Below, in pieces: positions 1 to 5,966 of a stretch of 26,702 nt of DNA. The DNA comes from a virus, in the IMG/VR virus record IMGVR_UViG_3300032093_000709, positions 1-26,702 of that record; one strand, given 5' to 3'. Both the position numbers and the translations under genes were made by a program. The first letter of the stretch is position 1. Each line of letters begins with the position of its first letter. Below the pieces are notes generated by a model. That model was not told where the DNA came from, made no database searches, and saw only the letters and a list, made by a program, of their open reading frames with translations.

Positions 1-2
1 TT

Positions 3-302
3 GAAGAGTACGCACTCGAGAAGGCAGTCAACGAAAACAAACTGCCGACTGGGTTTAAGTTATCAACCACGGTAACGCACCGTAAGATTACCGATCAGAT
101 GTTAGCGGTTGAGGTACTAAAAGAAAAGGGCGTGCCAGAAGAACAGCTCTGGGAGTCACCAAAGCTCAAGTCAATTGCGACGCTAGAGAAGTTAAGACCA
201 AAGGGCCAAGTTGTGGCGTGGTTAGGTGAGCTAGTCCAGCGACCAGAGGGGTCACCCAAATTGGTCCGCGTCCAAGAGACCGCGTCGGAGGACTTTAAAT
301 GA
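3..302 (+). CDS. C-terminal end of a DUF2800-like phage nuclease-family protein (partial)
   Basis: The reading frame is open from the first base, so the start lies upstream of the window; about 99 residues are visible. The pattern is KLSTTVTHRKITDQ, then a helical stretch, then LKSIATLEKL, and a tail reading VAWLGELVQRPEGSPKLV. This matches the usual C-terminus of DUF2800 proteins, which are phage proteins related to Cas4/RecB-type PD-(D/E)XK nucleases and are often encoded beside the phage SSB (DUF2815) and DNA polymerase. The nuclease core is outside the window, so its catalytic residues cannot be checked. Its stop overlaps the next small gene in an ATGA arrangement. Family assignment rests on C-terminal pattern and on the SSB and polymerase downstream. 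Confidence 0.7.
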   Translation, partial: EEYALEKAVNENKLPTGFKLSTTVTHRKITDQMLAVEVLKEKGVPEEQLWESPKLKSIATLEKLRPKGQVVAWLGELVQRPEGSPKLVRVQETASEDFK

Positions 303-409
303 TCAAGAAGCTGATTAGTTTTATATTGTCACGTAATTGCCCCTGCTACAAAATGGGTTACCACAAGGACTGTGATTTTAGTAAACACAAAATTGGTGTT
401 AAAAAATGA
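299..409 (+). CDS. Small cysteine-containing hypothetical protein (36 aa)
   Basis: The ATG at 299 overlaps the previous stop (ATGA), which suggests coupled translation. The 36-residue product starts MIKKLISFIL and has a C-P-C pair (residues 15-17), a further Cys at 26, and a basic tail. The three cysteines and one or two histidines could bind a metal, but no family is recognised. Its own stop overlaps the following ATG in the same ATGA way. That chain of overlaps is the main support for it being a real gene. Confidence 0.5.
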   Translation: MIKKLISFILSRNCPCYKMGYHKDCDFSKHKIGVKK

Positions 410-549
410 GTACCTGGCTAATAGCAGCGATGGGCCTCGTGTATTTTATCGTGGCAATTGATCAATTTATGAAGGGCGGCGTAGGTACTGGCATCATGTT
501 TATTGGTTACGCAATTGGAAACGTGGGGCTCATACTCGTTGCAAAATGA
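406..549 (+). CDS. Small two-helix membrane protein (47 aa)
   Basis: The ATG at 406 overlaps the preceding stop. The product has two hydrophobic stretches, about residues 4-18 (WLIAAMGLVYFIVAI) and 29-46 (GIMFIGYAIGNVGLILVA). They are separated by a short loop with Asp, Gln, Lys and Gly residues, so a two-pass inner-membrane hairpin is likely. Small membrane proteins of this kind are common in early phage regions, but the role is unknown. It is followed, after one base, by the ATG of the next gene. Confidence 0.5.
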   Translation: MSTWLIAAMGLVYFIVAIDQFMKGGVGTGIMFIGYAIGNVGLILVAK

Positions 550-550
550 A

Positions 551-808
551 ATGAAGGTAAAATTTTACGGTGCGGAGTTTGATATCCCGGACCTAATGAT
601 TGACAAGTTTATAAAAGATTTTGATGGACTACCCGGGCGTGGTTTTCGCCAAGAAGTTAATATGCTCCGCGACTCAATCGGCAACATATTTGACGTGGTG
701 GCAGAAGATCCCGAGATACTACACGAGCCAGAGTATTTATCTGACTTTATTCAAGCAATGGCAATGAAGAAAGCGATGGAGAGACATGGAATATTCTACG
801 ACGCATGA
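551..808 (+). CDS. Hypothetical acidic protein (85 aa)
   Basis: I chose the ATG at 551, one base after the previous stop (547-549), because reinitiation would explain the lack of a strong ribosome binding site. The in-frame TTG at 503 would overlap the membrane gene deeply. The product starts MKVKFYGAEFDIPDLMIDKF and is predicted to be helical and acidic (GLPGRGFRQEVNMLRDSIGN). It has no signal peptide or membrane segment and no recognised domain. Position among replication genes suggests an early function, but none can be assigned. Confidence 0.6.
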   Translation: MKVKFYGAEFDIPDLMIDKFIKDFDGLPGRGFRQEVNMLRDSIGNIFDVVAEDPEILHEPEYLSDFIQAMAMKKAMERHGIFYDA

Positions 809-932
809 AGAGAAGTTATCACAAGAAGAGCTGTCAAAAATGCAAATGTCCCAAGAACAAACCCTTGCGGACTACTACAGAAGACGCTTGGAATATTGGG
901 ATTATCGTATTGTGAAAAATATAAATGAATAA
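786..932 (+). CDS. Small hypothetical protein, helical and charged (48 aa)
   Basis: The ATG at 786 has a GGAG sequence at 778-781. The product is Glu/Gln-rich at the N-terminus (EEKLSQEELSKMQMSQEQ) and then has an aromatic and basic segment (DYYRRRLEYWDYRIVK). It overlaps the end of the preceding gene by 23 bases. An alternative frame starting at 805 (36 aa, ending 915) overlaps the previous stop as ATGA but has a less protein-like composition, so this frame is preferred. The stop codon lies one base upstream of a promoter motif. Function unknown. Confidence 0.5.
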   Translation: MEYSTTHEEKLSQEELSKMQMSQEQTLADYYRRRLEYWDYRIVKNINE

Positions 933-933
933 G

Positions 934-951
934 TTTGCATTAGTATATTTA
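934..951 (+). promoter_or_regulatory. Putative phage promoter motif, copy 1 (upstream of SSB)
   Basis: TTTGCATTAGTATATTTA lies in the roughly 80-base gap before the SSB gene. The same 18 bases recur exactly at 3981-3998 in front of the polymerase, and close variants precede three minus-strand genes. Motif end to ATG is 61 bases here, the longest spacing of the five. No separate -35 element is obvious. Either an unusual extended -10 (TAGTATATT) or a phage polymerase promoter would fit. Confidence 0.65.
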
Positions 952-1012
952 GCAAAGGGTAGACGAACTGGCCCCTATTGAAGTCCAGTTCTACAGTTAT
1001 AAAGGAATCAAC

Positions 1013-1534
1013 ATGGCACAAGCCACTACTAAAGTAAAAGTTGTAACAGGTAAAGTTCGTTTCTCGTATGCGAACGTATTCCAACCCGCCTCCTCAATCG
1101 AGGGTGGCACACCGAAGTACTCCGTATCAATCATCATCCCCAAGTCTGACAAGGACACCATTGCACGTCTTCAGAAAGCATTTGAAGACACCAAGGCAGC
1201 AGCCGCGGCATACTTTGGTGGCGCGGTACCCAAGAACTTAAAGGGTGGCCTGCGTGATGGTGATGCAGAGAAGGACGACCCAGCGTACGCTAATAGCTAC
1301 TTTATCAATGCAAACTCGGCACAAAAGCCTGGCGTTGTTGACGCCGACTTAAACCCGATCATTGACACAAGTGAGTTCTACAGCGGGTGCTATGGTCGCG
1401 CATCAATCACGTTCTACCCATACAATGCTCAGGGTTCTAAGGGCATCGCATGTGGTTTGAACAATGTTCAAAAGTTAGAAGACGGCGAGAAGTTAGGCGG
1501 TAGTACTACCGCAGCAGCAGACTTTGCCGTATAA
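1013..1534 (+). CDS. Phage single-stranded-DNA-binding protein, Enc34/DUF2815-like
   Basis: A 173-aa product starting MAQATTKVKVVTGKVRFSYANVF, with AAAGGA seven bases upstream of the ATG. The order (T)GKVRFSYANVF near residue 13, a KYSVSIIIPKSD strand, a central helix with RLQKAFED, and SGCYGRASITFYPYN followed by GIACGLNNVQKL is typical of the DUF2815/Enc34 SSB family, an OB-fold protein coating ssDNA during phage replication. Length is normal for the family. The C-terminus is short, Ala/Thr-rich and not strongly acidic, unlike bacterial SSB. It is the first gene after promoter copy 1, and rubrerythrin follows seven bases later, so the two are probably co-transcribed. Confidence 0.85.
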   Translation: MAQATTKVKVVTGKVRFSYANVFQPASSIEGGTPKYSVSIIIPKSDKDTIARLQKAFEDTKAAAAAYFGGAVPKNLKGGLRDGDAEKDDPAYANSYFINANSAQKPGVVDADLNPIIDTSEFYSGCYGRASITFYPYNAQGSKGIACGLNNVQKLEDGEKLGGSTTAAADFAV

Positions 1535-1541
1535 GGAAATT

Positions 1542-1979
1542 ATGCCACAACAAGTAAAAGGTACAAGGACTGAACAGTCTTTAAAAGAAGCATTTGCCGG
1601 CGAATCTAAAGCTAACCGTCGTTACCTCTACTTTGCAAACCTTGCAGACGTAGCAGGCGCCAACGATGTAGCCTCGGTATTTCGCTCAACGGCGGAAGGT
1701 GAGACGGGCCACGCCCACGGTCACATGGAGTATTTGATTGCCGGCGGTAGTGGCGATCCTGAGACTGGCTTACCCGCCAAGACCGTTGAAGAGGCATTGA
1801 AGTCGGCTATTGCTGGTGAGACCCACGAGTATAGCGATATGTATCCCGGCATGGCCAAAGTCGCACGCGACGAAGGCTTTGAAGAGATCGCCGACTGGTT
1901 TGAGACATTGGCAAAGGCAGAACGCAGTCACGCCAATAAGTTCACTAAGACGCTTAACGCATACTTAGAAAACGCTTAA
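1542..1979 (+). CDS. rbr: Rubrerythrin (diiron peroxidase), ferritin-like domain only
   Basis: A 145-aa ferritin-like four-helix protein. I start it at ATG 1542, preceded by AAGGAA; an in-frame TTG at 1524 lies inside the SSB gene. The diiron ligands fall at E21, E54 with H57 (GETGH), E93 and E96, and E127 with H130 (ERSH). This is almost the same numbering as classical rubrerythrin. The C-terminal rubredoxin (FeS4) domain is absent, so an outside electron donor would be needed. Rubrerythrins reduce H2O2 in anaerobes and microaerophiles. Transcribed with SSB and closed by a terminator, it looks like an auxiliary metabolic gene protecting the infected cell or the phage's nucleotide supply from peroxide. 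That role is inference; the family call is firm. Confidence 0.93.
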   Translation: MPQQVKGTRTEQSLKEAFAGESKANRRYLYFANLADVAGANDVASVFRSTAEGETGHAHGHMEYLIAGGSGDPETGLPAKTVEEALKSAIAGETHEYSDMYPGMAKVARDEGFEEIADWFETLAKAERSHANKFTKTLNAYLENA

Positions 1980-1994
1980 GTAGTATAGTAGTGC

Positions 1995-2030
1995 AAGGGA
2001 GTGTCCGTAGAAACTGCGGCCTCCCTTTTT
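1995..2030 (+). terminator. Intrinsic terminator after rubrerythrin
   Basis: The outer stem AAGGGAG (1995-2001) pairs with CTCCCTT (2021-2027). An inner stem CCGTAG/CTGCGG closes on an AAA loop with one G-T wobble. The stem is followed by a run of T up to 2030. It separates the SSB-rubrerythrin unit from the reductase gene. No copy of the promoter motif lies between it and the reductase, so reductase expression depends on read-through or an unrecognised promoter. Confidence 0.8.
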
Positions 2031-2060
2031 CATCAACCCATATAACATAGAGAACAATAA

Positions 2061-3935
2061 ATGGATCAGTACCAAGAATACATTGCCGCCAGTAGATACG
2101 CCCGCTTTCAAGATGACAAGCAACGCCGAGAGACCTGGGCCGAGACAGTAGATCGCTACGTAGATTATATTTTTACTAGAACACCGGCGATAAAAGATAA
2201 GACAGAATTACGAAATGAAATTTTTGATGCTATCCATAACCTAGATTTGATGCCGTCCATGCGCGCCATGATGACGGCAGGAAAGAGTGCCGATCGTGAT
2301 AACACCTGTGTCTATAATTGCTCGTATCTCCCAGTGGATGACCCCAAATCGTTTGATGAGGCAATGTTCATATTGCTCTGCGGTACAGGAGTCGGGTTTT
2401 CGGTGGAGGCTAAATACATATCCAATCTGCCAGAAGTGCCTGAAAAACTATTTGACTCCGAGCACACCATCGTCGTCCACGACTCCAAAGAAGGATGGGC
2501 AAAATCACTCCGCCTGCTTATTGCAAATCTCTACGCAGGCGAGATCCCTAAGTGGGACGTCTCTTCCATCCGACCTGCCGGAGCAAGACTCAAAACATTT
2601 GGCGGAAGAGCTTCAGGGCCGGAACCATTAGTCGACCTGTTTAAGTTTACTGTAGCTACATTTAAACACGCGGCCGGACGTCGTCTGCATTCGTTAGAGT
2701 GCCACGATCTGATGTGTAAAATTGGTGAGGTAGTTGTCGTGGGTGGCGTGCGCCGCTCGGCAATGATCTCGTTGTCTGACCTTGACGATGAAAGGATCCG
2801 TCATGCTAAAGCTGGACCCTGGTGGGAGACTGCACCTCACCGTGCGCTCGCCAATAATAGCGCGGTGTATAATGAGACTCCTACCGTTGGAAAGTTTATG
2901 GAAGAGTGGCTATCTCTATACAATTCACACAGCGGAGAGCGTGGCATATTTAACCGTGAGGCTGCCAAGAATACCGTTGCTAAGTACGGACACCGTGATC
3001 CTAACTTTGAGTTCGGAACTAACCCCTGCTCAGAAATTATTCTTCGGCCCTACCAATTTTGTAACCTTACGGAGGCAGTGGTAAGACATGACGACACTGA
3101 GGAAACGCTTCTTAGAAAGGTACGAATCGCTTCGATTCTTGGCACAATCCAGGCCACTTTTACAAAGTTTCCGTATCTGCGCAAAGTGTGGCAACGTAAC
3201 ACCGAGGAAGAGAGATTGTTGGGAGTGTCGCTTACAGGCATTTACGACAACCCTCTACTAACAACACAGGGAGATAAATTAAATGAGTTACTATCACGAC
3301 TTCGAGAGGAGGCTCGAAGAGCCAATGAGGAATACGCAGCTCTGCTCGGAATACCTAAGAGTGCTGCGATCACTTGCGTTAAACCATCCGGAACCGTCAG
3401 CCAACTTGTTGATAGCGCATCTGGAATACACCCAAGACATAGTAAGTTCTATATCCGCAGAGTTAGAGGCGATAAAAAAGACCCTCTTACACAGTTCTTA
3501 ATTCAACAAGGGACCCCCAATGAGCCATGTGTTTACAAACCTGATCAAACGATTGTGTTCAGTTTTCCGCAAAAAGCCCCAGCAGGAATCACAAGATCCG
3601 ACGTCACACCAATGGATCATCTCGCCCTCTGGCTTACATTCCAACGACACTGGTGTGAGCATAAACCCAGCGTCACGATCTCCGTCGAAGAAAAAGACTG
3701 GCCAACAGTCGGCGCGTGGACCTGGGAAAACTTCAGCGAAATCTCAGGGGTCTCGTACCTCCCGTACGACGGCGGCACCTACCGCCAAGCCCCGTACGAA
3801 GAGTGCACCGAAGAAGAGTACAACGAGCTCAAAGCCAAGGTCCCAACGATCAACTGGAACGAGTTCAAAGAAGTCACAGACAACGTCGAGGGCGCGCAGC
3901 AGTTAGCCTGTTCAGCGGGATCTTGCGAAATCTAA
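2061..3935 (+). CDS. nrdJ: Adenosylcobalamin-dependent (class II) ribonucleotide reductase, monomeric type
   Basis: A 624-aa product of the Lactobacillus leichmannii RTPR type, which reduces ribonucleoside triphosphates to dNTPs using a B12-derived radical and needs no oxygen. The active-site loop NPCSEI gives C323 (thiyl radical) and E325. C334 lies 11 residues later, exactly the spacing of C408/C419 in the Lactobacillus enzyme. C87 in NTCVYNCSYLP is the likely partner cysteine. The C-terminus CSAGSC (C617/C622) is the CX4C shuttle pair. TCVKPSGTVSQLVDSASGIH is the typical phosphate-binding region. It is about 115 residues shorter than the Lactobacillus enzyme. The ribosome binding site is weak (AGAGAA). 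Such enzymes are common in aquatic phages. Confidence 0.93.
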   Translation: MDQYQEYIAASRYARFQDDKQRRETWAETVDRYVDYIFTRTPAIKDKTELRNEIFDAIHNLDLMPSMRAMMTAGKSADRDNTCVYNCSYLPVDDPKSFDEAMFILLCGTGVGFSVEAKYISNLPEVPEKLFDSEHTIVVHDSKEGWAKSLRLLIANLYAGEIPKWDVSSIRPAGARLKTFGGRASGPEPLVDLFKFTVATFKHAAGRRLHSLECHDLMCKIGEVVVVGGVRRSAMISLSDLDDERIRHAKAGPWWETAPHRALANNSAVYNETPTVGKFMEEWLSLYNSHSGERGIFNREAAKNTVAKYGHRDPNFEFGTNPCSEIILRPYQFCNLTEAVVRHDDTEETLLRKVRIASILGTIQATFTKFPYLRKVWQRNTEEERLLGVSLTGIYDNPLLTTQGDKLNELLSRLREEARRANEEYAALLGIPKSAAITCVKPSGTVSQLVDSASGIHPRHSKFYIRRVRGDKKDPLTQFLIQQGTPNEPCVYKPDQTIVFSFPQKAPAGITRSDVTPMDHLALWLTFQRHWCEHKPSVTISVEEKDWPTVGAWTWENFSEISGVSYLPYDGGTYRQAPYEECTEEEYNELKAKVPTINWNEFKEVTDNVEGAQQLACSAGSCEI

Positions 3936-3959
3936 ACAATTTCACATGGTGGTGATTTG

Positions 3960-3983
3960 GGGCCCTACGGGGCCCTCTTTTTT
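3960..3983 (+). terminator. Intrinsic terminator with UACG tetraloop after the reductase
   Basis: GGGCCC (3960-3965) pairs with GGGCCC (3970-3975) around a TACG loop. This gives a C(UACG)G tetraloop, one of the unusually stable UNCG class. It is followed by TC and six T residues (3978-3983). The T run runs straight into the promoter motif at 3981, so stop and restart signals share bases. Confidence 0.85.
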
Positions 3984-3998
3984 GCATTAGTATATTTA
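3981..3998 (+). promoter_or_regulatory. Putative phage promoter motif, copy 2 (upstream of DNA polymerase)
   Basis: TTTGCATTAGTATATTTA, identical over 18 bases to copy 1, with 29 bases between its end and the polymerase ATG. It overlaps the T tract of the terminator before it. Confidence 0.68.
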
Positions 3999-4027
3999 CC
4001 GATACGTCGGACAGCCCAAGGAGCACT

Positions 4028-5959
4028 ATGATTTATTCGATTGACTTTGAGACACGCAGTAAGGCAGATTTACCAGAGGTAGGCCTTGACAACTATGCCA
4101 ACGATGAGAGCACTGAGGTGCTGTGTATTGCGTTTGGCACCGAACCCGACGATGTGACAGTTGGAACACCCCATATAGATTATAAAATCTGCACCAACAT
4201 TAACTTGCCAGTTTTATTACTGCACGTTGAGAATGGTGGCAAAATAGCAGCCTGGAACGCCATGTTCGAGTATGCGATCTGGAACTGCGTCTGCGTGCCA
4301 AAGTACGGCTGGCCGGTACTAAAGCTCGAGCAGTGTATTGACACCATGGCCGTAGCAGCAGCCAATAACATCCCCCAGAGCCTTGATGACGCCGGTGCCT
4401 TTATGGACGCCCAGTACCAGAAAGACCCTATTGGCAAGAGGCTTATTCAAAAGCTCTGTAAACCCAATAGCAAGGGCGGCTTTAATGACGACCCCGAGCT
4501 GATGGCCCAATTGTTTAAATACTGTGCCCAAGACGTACGCACGGAGATGGCCCTAGGAGCCGTTTTAAGGCCCCTAGAAGACGTCGAACAGGCAGTCTGG
4601 ACCCTCACCCAGCGGATCAATACAAGAGGCGTTCCTGTGGACCCTAGGGAGCTCCAAAATGCCGTCCTGGCAGTGGAGAAGGCGCAGGCAGCCATAGACC
4701 GGGAATGTCTCGAGTTGACCGGCTGTAAGCCAAGCGAGCGTCAAAAGCTCTTAGATTGGCTCAACGCCCAGGGCGCCGGGTTGGAGGATCTGACCGCCGA
4801 GACCGTCTCAAAAATGCTGCAGTGCAGCATTCACACGCGCGTAAAAAAAGCGCTGGAGCTAAGACAGGATGGTAGCCAAACTAGCGTGGCTAAGTACGCT
4901 AAAATGTTGGAGGTACAAAGAGATGGCAGGATCAGAAATACGCTTGTCTACCATGGGGCTAGCACTGGGCGTTGGGCTTCTCGTGGTGGACTTAACCTAC
5001 AGAATATCGCTCGGCCTAATCTATCCGATGAAGAAATTGAGAGATGTATACCTCGAGTTTTTGATCAGGCGACTGGTAGCATGGGAGAGCTATCCTCTCT
5101 TGTTCGAAGTGGAATCAAGGCGCCGGATGGAAAAACCTTTGTGGACGTTGATTTCTCGTCTATTGAGAACCGAGTAGGTGTCTGGCTAGCCGGACAAAAA
5201 GATAAAGTCGAGATGTTTAGAAAGGGATTAGATGAGTACAAAATGTTTGCTTCGCAGTCGCTTTACCGAGTGCCTTACGAACAGGTCACAAAAGATCAAA
5301 GACAAATTGCTAAGTCCGCTGTACTTGGAGCAATGTTTGGACAGGGCGCAAAAGGCCTTGTCCGCTATGCGGAAGGAATGGGGGTTAAGCTCACCGAGGC
5401 GCAGGCAAAGAACGCGGTAGATAACTACCGTGGCTCGTATGTGATGGTCAAGGAGCTATGGGGGGCGTGCGAGAGCGCGGCGATCCAGGCCGTGGAGAAC
5501 CCAGGGTCGCCGTTCTCGGCGGGTGCTAAGATTATATTGAAGTGCGCGAAGAATGCGCTATGGATGCGCCTACCGAGTGGCAGGCTGATCTGTTGGCAGA
5601 GGCCACAGCTCGAGTTGCTCACCACACCCTGGGGGAGTGAAAAGCTCGGCGTTACGGTCCACAGCCAGAACACCTACAGTCGGCAGTGGACTAGGAACGC
5701 CATCATCGGCAGTAGTATTTTCCAGTCCGCGGTACAGGGTACCGCTCGGGACTTTCTTGCCGTGGCTATGCTTAACCTTGATAAAGCCGGTTACGAAGTG
5801 ATTAACAGCGTGCATGATGAAGTCTTACTCCTCGTTGAAGAACAAAACGGGGAGTCCGCAATGGCCGACGTAATCCGTATTATGACTACGCCACCGTCGT
5901 GGGCTCCCGATTTTCCTCTCGCAGCGGAGGGCTGGCACGGCAAGCGTTACCGTAAGTAA
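4028..5959 (+). CDS. Family A DNA polymerase with 3'-5' exonuclease domain
   Basis: A 643-aa replicative phage polymerase. The exonuclease (about residues 1-185) shows ExoI at D6/E8 (SIDFET), ExoII in AAWNAMFEY, and ExoIII in YCAQDVRTEM. The polymerase part has motif A at DVDFSSIENR (D375), motif B at RQIAKSAVLGAMFGQG and motif C at VHDEV (H596-D597-E598). No 5'-3' exonuclease domain is present, as usual for phage enzymes. Proofreading residues look intact. It starts 29 bases after promoter copy 2 with AAGGAG in front of the ATG, so it has its own transcription unit. Its stop abuts the stop of the opposite-strand late operon. No primase or helicase is in the window; they presumably lie upstream. 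Confidence 0.95.
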   Translation: MIYSIDFETRSKADLPEVGLDNYANDESTEVLCIAFGTEPDDVTVGTPHIDYKICTNINLPVLLLHVENGGKIAAWNAMFEYAIWNCVCVPKYGWPVLKLEQCIDTMAVAAANNIPQSLDDAGAFMDAQYQKDPIGKRLIQKLCKPNSKGGFNDDPELMAQLFKYCAQDVRTEMALGAVLRPLEDVEQAVWTLTQRINTRGVPVDPRELQNAVLAVEKAQAAIDRECLELTGCKPSERQKLLDWLNAQGAGLEDLTAETVSKMLQCSIHTRVKKALELRQDGSQTSVAKYAKMLEVQRDGRIRNTLVYHGASTGRWASRGGLNLQNIARPNLSDEEIERCIPRVFDQATGSMGELSSLVRSGIKAPDGKTFVDVDFSSIENRVGVWLAGQKDKVEMFRKGLDEYKMFASQSLYRVPYEQVTKDQRQIAKSAVLGAMFGQGAKGLVRYAEGMGVKLTEAQAKNAVDNYRGSYVMVKELWGACESAAIQAVENPGSPFSAGAKIILKCAKNALWMRLPSGRLICWQRPQLELLTTPWGSEKLGVTVHSQNTYSRQWTRNAIIGSSIFQSAVQGTARDFLAVAMLNLDKAGYEVINSVHDEVLLLVEEQNGESAMADVIRIMTTPPSWAPDFPLAAEGWHGKRYRK

Positions 5960-5966
5960 TTACTTA
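5953..5966. other. Palindrome formed by two convergent stop codons
   Basis: TAAGTAATTACTTA is a perfect 14-base palindrome centred between 5959 and 5960. The plus-strand polymerase stop (5957-5959) and the minus-strand stop (5960-5962) touch with no base between them. It is AT-only apart from one G and one C, and has no T tract, so it is unlikely to be an intrinsic terminator. Confidence 0.7.

Noticed and set aside
503-808. TTG at 503 as start of the 85-aa protein
   Set aside because: It would overlap the preceding membrane gene by 47 bases; ATG 551, one base after that gene's stop, is simpler.
3520-3906. Long open frame (128 codons) in another frame inside the reductase gene, and similar ones at 3283-3501 and 3716-3955
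   Set aside because: The reductase frame has catalytic motifs throughout this stretch; the alternatives are Ser/Lys/Arg-rich, have no recognised pattern, and are explained by codon bias of the real gene.
5953-5966. Stop-codon palindrome as a bidirectional terminator
   Set aside because: The palindrome has no loop, little GC and no T tract on either side.
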